Source: JADGOV01 sp040002735
GTDB lineage: Bacteria > Actinomycetota > Actinomycetes > JADGOV01
DNA length: 18,934 nucleotides
Direction of reading: 5' to 3'
Assembly (NCBI GenBank): GCA_040002735.1
Contig: JBDUDX010000265.1
Span: forward strand, 1-18,934
Shown here: one piece after another, positions 1-6,791 of the stretch
Layout of the letters: each line of letters begins with the position of its first letter
Numbering within the stretch: position 1 is the stretch's first letter
Made by a program: the position numbers and the translations under genes
The notes under the pieces: generated by a model
Told to the model about the DNA's origin: nothing
The model's input: the letters and a program-made list of their open reading frames with translations, nothing else
The model's database searches: none

Positions 1-6
1 CTAGAG

Positions 7-219
7 CTACTCCGCGGGGCTGAGCCCCATCGGGCCGTACACCTTGCGGGCGTCTTCCAACAGCGTGACCTGATATACGCCGGCGGAGAGCAACTCGCGC
101 CAGTTCTCCCCCAACCAGGTCTCGGCGTCGGACTGCGTCGGGAAGGACTCGCCGCGCGGCGCCTCGGCAGGAGTAACCACGTCGCCGTCGGGTCCTTCGT
201 ATTGCCAAGTCCACGCCAT
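7..219 (-). CDS. Small conserved actinobacterial hypothetical protein (70 aa)
   Basis: A 70-residue soluble protein of unknown function. It starts at ATG (219-217), preceded six bases upstream by an AAAGGAG ribosome binding site (226-232 on the plus strand), and ends at TAG (9-7), so it is complete. It opens with an aromatic MAWTWQYEG segment, has a QSDAETWLGENWRELL helix in the middle and ends in VTLLEDARKVYGPMGL. No signal peptide, membrane segment or catalytic motif is visible. I recall similar small acidic proteins with this Trp-rich start as widespread in actinobacteria without a known role. It is transcribed away from the cobalamin riboswitch, so nothing ties it to B12. The gene call is well supported by the ribosome binding site and composition; function is unknown. 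Confidence 0.8.
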   Translation of the reverse strand: MAWTWQYEGPDGDVVTPAEAPRGESFPTQSDAETWLGENWRELLSAGVYQVTLLEDARKVYGPMGLSPAE

Positions 220-284
220 GCCGGGCTCCTTTCACAACCGTCCTGATCACCCGACGCTAGCCGCCGGGCCTCGTACGGTAAGTT

Positions 285-415
285 TGCCTCGCTCGGGCTG
301 ACGCCCGAGCGCCACGGGTGTCAGCGAAATCCGGTGCAAGTCCGGTGCTGTCCCGCAACTGTGAAGCCCCGCCGCCCGCAGCGGCCGTCGGGGATGAGTC
401 AGGTCGCCTGCTCCG
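285..415 (+). promoter_or_regulatory. Cobalamin (B12) riboswitch aptamer
   Basis: The core matches the B12-box family: CCGGTGCAAGTCCGGTGCTG (331-350) is followed directly by TCCCGCAACTGTGA (351-364), and GAGTCAGGTCGCCTGC (396-411) is the second conserved element. Supporting helices are a perfect 8-bp hairpin at 291-310 (GCTCGGGC/GCCCGAGC, loop TGAC) and a CCCCG/CGGGG pairing (367-371 with 389-393) enclosing a variable arm. It lies in the 5' leader of btuF, the first gene of a corrinoid import and assembly operon, which is the expected genomic position. Two TANNNT boxes just upstream (TACGGT 274-279, TAAGTT 279-284) are possible -10 elements, but no convincing -35 is seen. Known members repress downstream genes on binding adenosylcobalamin. 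Exact outer boundaries are approximate. Confidence 0.93.
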
Positions 416-488
416 TGGCAGCGAACAGTCCTCGGAAGAAGGGCGGTTCCCGCGACTCGGGTCCCCGGACCTGGCCGCCGGTGCTCTC

Positions 489-519
489 TTCATCCTCCGT
501 GCATCTCTCGAAGGATGAG
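489..519 (+). promoter_or_regulatory. Expression-platform hairpin masking the btuF ribosome binding site
   Basis: TTCATCCT (489-496) can pair with AGGATGAG (512-519), giving 7 Watson-Crick pairs plus one G-U across a 15-base loop. The right arm contains most of the only good ribosome binding site (GAAGGA, 510-515) and the ATG at 515. There is no T-run, so this fits translational rather than transcriptional control. The left arm can also pair with GGATGAG at 392-398 inside the aptamer, which would offer a competing ligand-free fold. The pairings are read from the sequence; the switching mechanism is inferred. Confidence 0.6.
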
Positions 520-1501
520 CGTGACCTCACAGCCCCGCAAGCGTCAGCGTCGCCCGTACTACCGCCGCGCCGCGACGATACTGTCCTGCTCCGTCCTGCT
601 GCTCACCGGCTGCGGGTCCGACTCCTCAACCGGTGCCGCGCCGGCGTCGTCGGCCTCGCCGGCGGAGAGCTACCCCCGGACCGTCCAGGCCGCGAACGGG
701 CCGGTGACCCTGGCGACCCGGCCGACCCGGATCGTCTCGCTATCGGCCACCGCCACCGAGATGCTCTTCGCCGTCGGCGCCGGGCCGCAGGTGAAGGCGG
801 TGGACGACCAGTCGAACTACCCGGCCACCGCGCCGCGGACCAAGCTCTCCGGCTTTCAGCCCAACCTGGAGGCGATCGCCAAGTACAACCCGGATCTGGT
901 CGTCGTCTCCAACGACATCAAGGGGCTGGTGGCCGGGTTGGGCAAGCTCAAGATCCCGGTGCTGCTGTCGCCAGCGGCGACCAAGATCGAGGACAGCTAC
1001 ACCCAGATCAAGCAGATCGGCACGCTCACTGACCACGACGGCGAGGCGTCCCGGCTGGCCACCACGATGCAGCGCGACCTGGCCGCGGCGGTGAGCAAGA
1101 CTCCCAAGCGGCCCGGTACCACCGTCTACCACGAGCTCGGCCCGGATCTGTACAGCGCGAACTCGCGCACCTTCATCGGCTCGCTCTACTCCCGGCTCGG
1201 GCTGGTGAACATCGCGGACAAGGCGCCGAAGTCGGCCGGGGACTACCCCAAGCTGGCTGCGGAGTTCGTCCTCACCGCCGACCCGGACCTGGTGCTCCTC
1301 GCCGACACCAAGTGCTGCAAGCAGAGCGCGGCGACCGTGGGTGCCCGCCCGGGCTGGTCGAAGCTGAAGGCGGTACGGACCGGCAACGTGGTGCCGCTCG
1401 ACGACGACGTCGCCTCCCGCTGGGGCCCCCGGATCGTCGGCCTGGTGCAGGCCGTCGCTGCCCGACTGGCCCGGCTGCCGGCGCCGGCCGGAACGGGGTG
1501 A
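515..1501 (+). CDS. btuF: Cobalamin/corrinoid ABC transporter substrate-binding lipoprotein (BtuF-like)
   Basis: Extracellular receptor of a corrinoid importer, anchored by lipid to the outer face of the membrane. The N terminus is basic (RKRQRR, residues 8-13), then hydrophobic, and ends in a lipobox LTGC with the lipidated Cys33. The mature part has the helical-backbone metal receptor fold of the BtuF/FhuD group: a TRIVSLSATATEMLFAVGAG segment, a YNPDLVVVS segment and a C-terminal lobe ending with VQAVAARLARL. Identity as a B12 rather than siderophore receptor rests on the riboswitch in its leader and on the cob genes behind it. ATG515 is the annotated start. GTG521 in the same frame is better spaced (5 bases) from GAAGGA (510-515) and may be the true start, changing the protein by two residues. 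At 328 aa the length is normal. Confidence 0.9.
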   Translation: MSVTSQPRKRQRRPYYRRAATILSCSVLLLTGCGSDSSTGAAPASSASPAESYPRTVQAANGPVTLATRPTRIVSLSATATEMLFAVGAGPQVKAVDDQSNYPATAPRTKLSGFQPNLEAIAKYNPDLVVVSNDIKGLVAGLGKLKIPVLLSPAATKIEDSYTQIKQIGTLTDHDGEASRLATTMQRDLAAAVSKTPKRPGTTVYHELGPDLYSANSRTFIGSLYSRLGLVNIADKAPKSAGDYPKLAAEFVLTADPDLVLLADTKCCKQSAATVGARPGWSKLKAVRTGNVVPLDDDVASRWGPRIVGLVQAVAARLARLPAPAGTG

Positions 1502-1503
1502 GT

Positions 1504-2637
1504 ATGCGCGGCCGGGTGGCGACGGGGCTGACTGTGCCGGCCAGGGCGGTGTCGACGAGGGCCGCGGCGACCAGGGCCGCGGCGAACGAGCCGGCGACCC
1601 GCCCCGAGCCGCCTCGGCTGCAACCCGGCGGCCTGCCGCTGCGCTGGATCGTCTTCGCCGTAGTCATTGTGCTAGCCGCGGCGACCGCGGGGCTCCTGGT
1701 CGGGGCCGCCGCCCTGCCGCCGCGCGGGGTACTCGCCGAGGTGCTCGGACGGATCACCGGGCGCGGTTCGAGCGCGCTCACCGAGCGGCAGCAGGCGGTG
1801 CTGTGGCAGCTGCGGGCGCCGCGGGTCGCGCTCGGGCTCGTCGTCGGGGCCGCCCTCGCGGTCTCCGGCGCGGCGTACCAGGGGGTCTTCGACAATCCGC
1901 TCGCCGACCCCTACCTGCTGGGGGTGGCCTCGGGCGCGGGCCTGGGCGCAACGCTCGCGGTGGCGGCCGCCTCCGGCGCGAGTGCCCTGCTACCGCTGGC
2001 GGCGTTCGCCGCGGCGGTCGGTGCGGTGGCAGCGACCTACCTACTGGGCCGCTCGGTCGGTGGCCGGGGCACCACGTCCCTGATCCTCGCCGGGGTGGCG
2101 GTCGCGGCATTCGCGCAAGCGGTCCAGACGTATGTGCAGCAGCGCAACGCCGACACCCTCCGCGAGGTGTACTCCTGGCTGCTCGGTGACCTGAGCAGCG
2201 CCGGCTGGGGCGACGTGGCGCTGATCACCCCGTACGTGCTGGGCAGCACCGTCGTCATCCTGGCGCACCGCCGGCTGCTCGACGCCCTGCGCCTCGGGGA
2301 GACCGAAGCCCGGGCGCTGGGCCTGCAGACCACCCGGATCCGGCTCGCGGTGGTCGCCGCCGCCACCCTCGCCACCGCGGCGGCGGTGGCGGTGAGCGGG
2401 CTGATCGGCTTCGTCGGGATCGTGGTGCCGCACACCGTCCGGATGCTGGCCGGGGCCTCGAACGCCGTGGTACTCCCGCTGTCGGCGCTGGTCGGCGCCG
2501 CCTTCCTGGTACTCGCCGACATCGCCGCCCGCAGCGTGGCCACCCCCGCCGAGGTACCGATCGGCGTGATCACCGCAGCGGTCGGCGCGCCGTTCTTCGC
2601 CATCGTGCTGCGCGCACGGCGCCGGGACCTCCGGTGA
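1504..2637 (+). CDS. btuC: Corrinoid ABC transporter permease (FecCD/BtuC family)
   Basis: Membrane channel subunit of the importer, 377 aa. FecCD-family hallmarks are present: a LRAPRVALGL segment followed by SGAAYQGVFDNPLADPYLLG, the RALGLQTTR motif that contacts the ATPase (here EARALGLQTTR), and GLIGFVGIVVPHTVRMLAG near the C terminus. About nine to ten hydrophobic segments can be traced, the first at LRWIVFAVVIVLAAATAG. The start is taken as ATG1504, two bases after the btuF stop. GTG1498 in the same frame forms a GTGA overlap with that stop and is an alternative. A roughly 45-residue Ala/Arg-rich cytoplasmic extension precedes the first membrane helix and contains a small tandem duplication. 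The 3' end overlaps btuD (GTGA, 2634-2637), so the transporter genes are translationally coupled. Confidence 0.92.
   Translation: MRGRVATGLTVPARAVSTRAAATRAAANEPATRPEPPRLQPGGLPLRWIVFAVVIVLAAATAGLLVGAAALPPRGVLAEVLGRITGRGSSALTERQQAVLWQLRAPRVALGLVVGAALAVSGAAYQGVFDNPLADPYLLGVASGAGLGATLAVAAASGASALLPLAAFAAAVGAVAATYLLGRSVGGRGTTSLILAGVAVAAFAQAVQTYVQQRNADTLREVYSWLLGDLSSAGWGDVALITPYVLGSTVVILAHRRLLDALRLGETEARALGLQTTRIRLAVVAAATLATAAAVAVSGLIGFVGIVVPHTVRMLAGASNAVVLPLSALVGAAFLVLADIAARSVATPAEVPIGVITAAVGAPFFAIVLRARRRDLR
1558..1587 (+). repeat. 15-bp tandem duplication in the 5' part of btuC
   Basis: AGGGCCGCGGCGACC (1558-1572) is followed directly by AGGGCCGCGGCGAAC (1573-1587), two copies differing at one base. 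It encodes a repeated RAAAT/RAAAN pentapeptide in the N-terminal extension ahead of the first membrane helix. It keeps the frame and is probably neutral. Confidence 0.7.
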
Positions 2638-3419
2638 CCGGCCTGATGCTGGACCGGGTCTCCGCCCGGCGCGGCGGGGTACCCGTGCTCGACGGACTCA
2701 CCGTCGTCGTGCCGGTCGGCGGCTGGCTGGCGCTGATCGGCCCCAACGGCGCCGGGAAGACCACCGCGCTGCTGGCCGCCGCCGGGCTGCTCCGCCACGG
2801 CGGGACCGTGTACTGGCAAGGTGCCCGGTTGGACGCGATGCCCACCGGGGAACGGGCCCGGCTGGTCGCCGTCGTGGTGCAGGAGCCGACGCTGCCGCCG
2901 GAGATGCCGGTCGCTGACTACGTCCTACTCGGCCGCCGTCCGCACCTGCCGTACCTCGGCCGGGACTCCGCCGCCGATCGGGCGGTGGTGGCCGGAGTGC
3001 TGGCTCGGCTGGACCTGGCGCCCTTTGCCGACCGCCGCCTCGGCGAACTGTCCGGCGGGGAGCGCCAGCGGGTGGTGCTGGCCCGGGCGCTGGCCCAACA
3101 GCCCCGGATCCTGCTGCTGGATGAACCGACCAGCGCGCTGGACCTCGGCCGCCAGCAGCAGGCGCTGGAACTGCTCGACACCCTGCGACGCGACGAGGGG
3201 CTCACCGTGGTGAGCGCGTTGCACGACCTCACCCTCGCCGGCCAGTACGCCGATCAGCTCGTCCTGCTGGACCGCGGCCGTACGCTCGCCGCCGGCTCGC
3301 CGGGGACGGTACTCACCGAGGCCGCGCTCGGGCAGGCGTACGGCGCGCAGGTCCGGGTGGTGCTCCTGCCGGACGGGAGCCGGGCCGTGCTGCCGGTCCG
3401 CTCGGCTGCGGTGGCCTGA
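2634..3419 (+). CDS. btuD: Corrinoid ABC transporter ATP-binding protein
   Basis: Cytoplasmic ATPase that drives corrinoid import with the upstream permease. All nucleotide-binding motifs are present in a 261-residue protein: Walker A GPNGAGKT (36-43), Q-loop Gln83, signature LSGGE (139-143), Walker B ILLLDEPT (159-166) with catalytic Glu164, D-loop SALD and the switch His197. The spacing is that of the FepC/BtuD class. It begins with GTG2634 overlapping the btuC stop (GTGA), and its stop overlaps the next ATG by one base (TGATG, 3417-3421). There is no visible truncation, so the importer looks functional. Substrate assignment follows from the riboswitch and the cob gene neighbours; sequence motifs alone would not separate it from siderophore ATPases. 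Confidence 0.92.
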   Translation: MTGLMLDRVSARRGGVPVLDGLTVVVPVGGWLALIGPNGAGKTTALLAAAGLLRHGGTVYWQGARLDAMPTGERARLVAVVVQEPTLPPEMPVADYVLLGRRPHLPYLGRDSAADRAVVAGVLARLDLAPFADRRLGELSGGERQRVVLARALAQQPRILLLDEPTSALDLGRQQQALELLDTLRRDEGLTVVSALHDLTLAGQYADQLVLLDRGRTLAAGSPGTVLTEAALGQAYGAQVRVVLLPDGSRAVLPVRSAAVA

Positions 3420-3634
3420 TGGCGGCTGTCGGGGTCGCGGTGGGACTCGACCTGATCATGGGCGAGCCGCCGGCCCGGATCCACCCGGTCGTCGGGATCG
3501 GGCGGTACCTGGACGTTGCCGCACGGAACGCCCCACCGGAGCTGATCGAGCTCGCCGATACCGTCACCGAGATGCTGAAGGTCAAGCACATATCCGAGAC
3601 CGGGGTGCGCGCCGAGCGTGGCCTGGACTACTGA
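3419..3634 (+). pseudogene. Chimeric remnant: start of cobD/cbiB fused to end of cobO
   Basis: This 71-codon open frame joins two unrelated cobalamin genes. Residues 1-32 are a CbiB/CobD start: a hydrophobic VGVAVGLDLIMG segment, then GEPPARIHPVVGIGRYLD, the family's conserved first helix and loop. From about residue 36 it becomes the C terminus of CobO (corrinoid adenosyltransferase): RNAPPELIELADTVTEM, KVKH and the terminal GVRAERGLDY. The junction lies near 3515-3526. CbiB proteins are normally about 300 residues and CobO about 190, so roughly 270 residues of CobD and 150 of CobO are missing. One deletion between formerly adjacent genes would produce this. It starts by one-base overlap with the btuD stop and overlaps cobC by 17 bases. 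Neither activity (aminopropanol arm attachment; corrinoid adenosylation) can remain. The frame is open, so a short peptide may still be made. Confidence 0.82.
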
Positions 3635-4445
3635 ACCGGCCGAGCACCTGTCCGATCATGGAGATCGGCAGGTCCCGCCCGGCGCGCTCAACCTCGCGGT
3701 CAACGTCTGGGCCGGGCCGCCAGCCTGGCTGCGCGCCGCCCTCGCGGAGGTGGACCTCGCCGGTTACCCGGACCCCTCCGCCGGAGCCGCCGCAGCCGCT
3801 GACCGGCACGGCGTGCCCGCCAGCGCGTGCCGGCTGCTCAACGGTGCCGCCGAGGCGTTCTGGGCGCTGGCGTACGGGCTGAGGAAGCGAATCGCCCGGC
3901 TGACCCGGCCCGGGCGGACCGTCGTGGTCGATGAGGCGTTCGACGACTTCCTGCCCGACGCCACCGGGCTGGCCGCGATGGGGCTGCCGGGCGTACTGTG
4001 CATCCGCAGCCTGACCAAGCTGTGGGGACTCGCCGGGCTGCGGGTCGGGTACGCCCTCGGCCCGCCCGACGTCGTCGCTCGACTGGCCGCTGCCGTACAA
4101 CCGTGGCCGGTGAACTGCCTCGCCGCCCGGGCCGTCGAACTGCTCTCCCACGCCGAGACCGCGCGCCGGGAGCGGGCGCGGGCGGTGGCCGCCGCCCGGG
4201 CGCAGCTGATTCGCGGGCTGGCCGGGCTCCCGGTCGAGGTCTGGGCCTCCCCGGCCAACTTCGTGCTGCTGCGCTCGGGCCGTACGGACCTTCGGGAGCG
4301 GCTGCTGGACGCCGGAATCGCGGTCCGCCGGGCCGACACCTTCCCCGGGCTGGACGCGCACTACCTGCGGGTCGCCGTGACCGCCGACCCGGCCAGCCGG
4401 GCGCGGTTCCTGGCCGCCCTCGCGCGGGCGCTGCGACCGGCATGA
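3618..4445 (+). CDS. cobC: CobC-like threonine-phosphate decarboxylase/aminotransferase with an internal deletion
   Basis: Fold type I PLP protein of the cobalamin CobC/CobD(Salmonella) group, whose members make or handle the aminopropanol-phosphate arm. Residues 10-90 match the N-terminal part (DHGDRQVPPGALNLAVNV, then LNGAAEAFWALA). Residues 92-275 match the C-terminal half: ARPGR-type lead into VVVDEAF, the Schiff-base lysine Lys134 in SLTKLWGLAGLRVGY, then WPVN. Between about Leu88 and Ile92 (3880-3893) the sequence jumps from the end of the large-domain helix to just before VVVDEAF. It lacks some 70-80 residues that normally hold the aromatic PLP-stacking segment and the NPTNPTG asparagine. 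Total length is 275 against about 340-360. The frame is intact, but the cofactor pocket cannot form normally, so it is probably a non-functional relic. GTG3618 start; ATGA overlap with the next gene. Confidence 0.8.
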   Translation: MAWTTEPAEHLSDHGDRQVPPGALNLAVNVWAGPPAWLRAALAEVDLAGYPDPSAGAAAAADRHGVPASACRLLNGAAEAFWALAYGLRKRIARLTRPGRTVVVDEAFDDFLPDATGLAAMGLPGVLCIRSLTKLWGLAGLRVGYALGPPDVVARLAAAVQPWPVNCLAARAVELLSHAETARRERARAVAAARAQLIRGLAGLPVEVWASPANFVLLRSGRTDLRERLLDAGIAVRRADTFPGLDAHYLRVAVTADPASRARFLAALARALRPA

Positions 4446-5725
4446 GGCTCACCCTGCTCGGCACCGGAGCGGCCGACGGCTGGCCGAATCCGTTCTGCAC
4501 CTGCGCGTCGTGCATCTGGGCCCGGGAAGCCGGGGTGATCCGCGGCCAGACCGCCGCCCTGGTGAACGACGACCTGCTGCTCGACTGCGGCCCGGAGGTG
4601 CCGCGGGCGGCGGTCCGGCAGGGACACAGCCTGGCCGGCGTACGGCATCTGCTGCTCACTCACGCCCACCCGGACCACACCGGCCCGGCGGCGTTGCTCT
4701 GGCGCGCCTGGGCGCAGCGGCGCGAGTCGCTGGACCTGATCGGCCCACCCGCGGCGCTGGCGGCCTGCGCCGACTGGATCGGGCCCAACGACCCGGTACG
4801 ACCCATTGCGGTCGCGCCCGGCGACCGGCTGCGGGTTGGTCCCTACGACGTACAGGTGCTCGAAGCGGATCATCCGGACGGAGCCGTACTGTACGAACTG
4901 GACCGCCGGCTGCTCTACGCCACCGACACCGGCCCACTGCCAGAGAGCACACTCGCGGCGGTGACCGGCGCCAGGTACGCGGCGGTGCTGATGGAGTTGA
5001 CCGGGGTAGGCGGCCAGCACCTGGACAGCGACACCTTCCCCCGCCAACTCGCCGAGCTCCGCCGCCGCGAGGCGGTGACGGAGTCGACGCGGGTGGTGGC
5101 CGTCCACCTGGGCCACAACAACCCCCACGGAGCCGAGTTTGAGCGGCGGCTGGCCGGCTGGGGCGCCGAGGCGGTGGCCGACGGCACCGTGCTGGAGGTG
5201 GGTACCTCGCCGCCTCGGAGCTCGGTGCGGCCACCGCGGCGGATACTGATCCTCGGTGGTGCGAGATCCGGCAAGTCCACCGAGGCGGAACGCAGGCTGG
5301 CCGCTGAACCGGCGGTGACCTACGTGGCCACCGGGCCGGCACCGGACCTCCGAAAAGACCCCGACTGGACGGCTCGAGTCGAGCGCCATCGGGCCCGACG
5401 GCCATCCGATTGGCCGACGGTGGAGACCACGGACCTGCCGCCGCTGCTCCGCGACCCACCCGGGCCGCTGCTGATCGACTGCGTCACGCTGTGGCTGGCC
5501 GCCCACCCGGATGACCCCGCGGCGGCCGACACCCTAGTCACGGCCTGGCGGGACACGACCGGGTACGTCGTGTTGGTGAGCAACGAGGTCGGATCGGGCG
5601 TACATCCGGCGACTCCGGTCGGCCGCAGCTTCCGGGATGCGCTCGGCACGCTCAACGCCCGGCTCGCCGCGGTCTCCGACGAAGTGTGGCTGGTGACTGC
5701 GGGTATCCCCCGCCGACTAGCGTGA
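4442..5725 (+). CDS. cobU: Fusion of PhnP-like metallo-beta-lactamase-fold hydrolase and CobU (adenosylcobinamide kinase/GTP guanylyltransferase)
   Basis: One 427-residue frame holds two enzymes. Residues 1-255 are an MBL-fold hydrolase with the metal motif HAHPDH (74-79). Near the start is a Cys cluster C19-x-C21-xx-C24, the spacing of the structural zinc site of PhnP (cyclic-phosphate phosphodiesterase), with HLGHNN (222-227) as candidate last ligand. Residues 265-427 are CobU: P-loop GGARSGKS (272-279), His316 in the ERHRARRP segment matching the guanylylated histidine, LVSNEVGSGVHP and SDEVWLVTAGIP. CobU phosphorylates adenosylcobinamide and adds GMP. The CobU part is about 164 residues, slightly short between LWLAA and the AWRDT segment. 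ATG4442 overlaps the cobC stop (ATGA). The role of the hydrolase part is not known; removal of the alpha-ribazole phosphate is one possibility, as no separate phosphatase lies here. Confidence 0.88.
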   Translation: MRLTLLGTGAADGWPNPFCTCASCIWAREAGVIRGQTAALVNDDLLLDCGPEVPRAAVRQGHSLAGVRHLLLTHAHPDHTGPAALLWRAWAQRRESLDLIGPPAALAACADWIGPNDPVRPIAVAPGDRLRVGPYDVQVLEADHPDGAVLYELDRRLLYATDTGPLPESTLAAVTGARYAAVLMELTGVGGQHLDSDTFPRQLAELRRREAVTESTRVVAVHLGHNNPHGAEFERRLAGWGAEAVADGTVLEVGTSPPRSSVRPPRRILILGGARSGKSTEAERRLAAEPAVTYVATGPAPDLRKDPDWTARVERHRARRPSDWPTVETTDLPPLLRDPPGPLLIDCVTLWLAAHPDDPAAADTLVTAWRDTTGYVVLVSNEVGSGVHPATPVGRSFRDALGTLNARLAAVSDEVWLVTAGIPRRLA

Positions 5726-5763
5726 CGCTCATGATCCGAACGCGACGACGTCCGCAGACATGA
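5722..5763 (+). other. Possible 13-codon coupling mini-cistron between cobU and cobT
   Basis: GTG5722 overlaps the cobU stop (GTGA), the frame continues through ATG5731, and its TGA (5761-5763) overlaps the ATG of cobT (ATGA). It would encode a short Arg-rich peptide (MTLMIRTRRRPQT). cobT has no visible ribosome binding site of its own, so ribosomes could be carried through this frame. It may equally be chance in GC-rich DNA or the scar of a lost gene. Confidence 0.25.
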
Positions 5764-6791
5764 TCGACGTACCGTCCCGCAACGCCGAGGCCGAGGCCGC
5801 CGCCCGGGCCCGCCAGGCCCTGCTCACCAAGCCGGCCGGCGCGTTGGGCCGTCTGGAGGACTTGGCCATCTGGGTTGCCTCGGTGCAGGGCAGGTGCCCG
5901 CCGCGACCCTTCGCCCGGATCCGGGTGGTGATCTTCGCGGGTGACCACGGCGTCGCCAGCGCCGGGGTGTCGGCCTACCCCGCCGAGGTCACCGGGCAGA
6001 TGGTGGCCAACTTCCTGGCCGGTGGGGCAGCGGTGAACGTACTGGCCCGGCAGGCCGGCGCGACCGTGCGGGTGGTGGACATGGCCGTCGACGGCGACAC
6101 ACCCGCGGAAATCGCCGAGCACAAGGTGCGGCGCGGATCTGCCCGGATCGACCGGGAGGATGCGCTGACGACGGCCGAAACTCAGGCCGCCTTCGACGCC
6201 GGACGGACGATCGCCGACGAGGAGGTCGACGCCGGCGCAGACCTGCTGGTGCCCGGTGACATGGGCATCGGAAACACCACCTCCTGTGCTGTTCTGATCG
6301 CCGCCCTGACCGACCAGGAGGCGACCGCGGTGACCGGCCGCGGTACCGGCATCGACGACGCCGGCTGGATGCGCAAGGTGACCGTGGTCCGCGACGCCCT
6401 CCGGCGAGCGCGCCGGGCCCCGGCCGACCCGATCGCCCTTTTGGGTTGCGCCGGCGGTGCGGACCTGGCCGCGATGACGGGATTCCTGGTACAGGCCGCG
6501 CTCCGCCGCACGCCGGTGCTGCTCGACGGGGTGGTGTCCGCGACCTGTGCCGTACTCGCCGACACCGTCGCGCCCGGCGCGCGACAGTGGTGGCTCGCCG
6601 GCTCCCGATCGCCCGAACCGGCCCAACGCGCAGCCCTGGAGCGCCTGGAACTGACCCCGATCCTGGATCTCGGCTTGCGTCTCGGCGAGGGTACCGGCGG
6701 GCTACTCGCCGTCCCGGTCCTGGCCGCGGCGGTCGCGACGCTGGCCGAGATGGCCACCTTCGGTGAATCCGGTGTCACCGCCGGTGCTTGA
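5760..6791 (+). CDS. cobT: Nicotinate-nucleotide--dimethylbenzimidazole phosphoribosyltransferase
   Basis: Makes alpha-ribazole phosphate, the lower-ligand nucleotide of cobalamin, from dimethylbenzimidazole and nicotinate mononucleotide in the cytoplasm. The 343-residue protein has the family landmarks: KPAGALGRLEDLA (24-36), FAGDHGVASAGVSAYP (59-74), the PGDMGIGNTT loop (165-174), LLDGVVSA (254-261) and LRLGEGTGG (306-314) with Glu310, which corresponds to the catalytic Glu317 of the Salmonella enzyme. Asp167 sits where the Salmonella protein has a Glu in the GEMGIGNTT loop; I believe this is common in actinobacteria. Start ATG5760 lies 34 bases after the cobU stop, without a clear ribosome binding site. 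The end overlaps cobS by 29 bases. No deletion is seen, unlike the upstream cobD, cobO and cobC. Confidence 0.95.
   Translation: MIDVPSRNAEAEAAARARQALLTKPAGALGRLEDLAIWVASVQGRCPPRPFARIRVVIFAGDHGVASAGVSAYPAEVTGQMVANFLAGGAAVNVLARQAGATVRVVDMAVDGDTPAEIAEHKVRRGSARIDREDALTTAETQAAFDAGRTIADEEVDAGADLLVPGDMGIGNTTSCAVLIAALTDQEATAVTGRGTGIDDAGWMRKVTVVRDALRRARRAPADPIALLGCAGGADLAAMTGFLVQAALRRTPVLLDGVVSATCAVLADTVAPGARQWWLAGSRSPEPAQRAALERLELTPILDLGLRLGEGTGGLLAVPVLAAAVATLAEMATFGESGVTAGA

Noticed and set aside
334..1032. 232-residue plus-strand open frame covering the riboswitch and part of btuF
   Set aside because: It is an out-of-frame shadow of btuF, with Arg/Ala-rich sequence, no family motifs, and it begins inside the aptamer.
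4361..5506. 381-residue antisense open frame opposite the hydrolase-CobU fusion
   Set aside because: Low-complexity Arg/Gly/Pro composition opposite a gene with clear motifs; a shadow frame.
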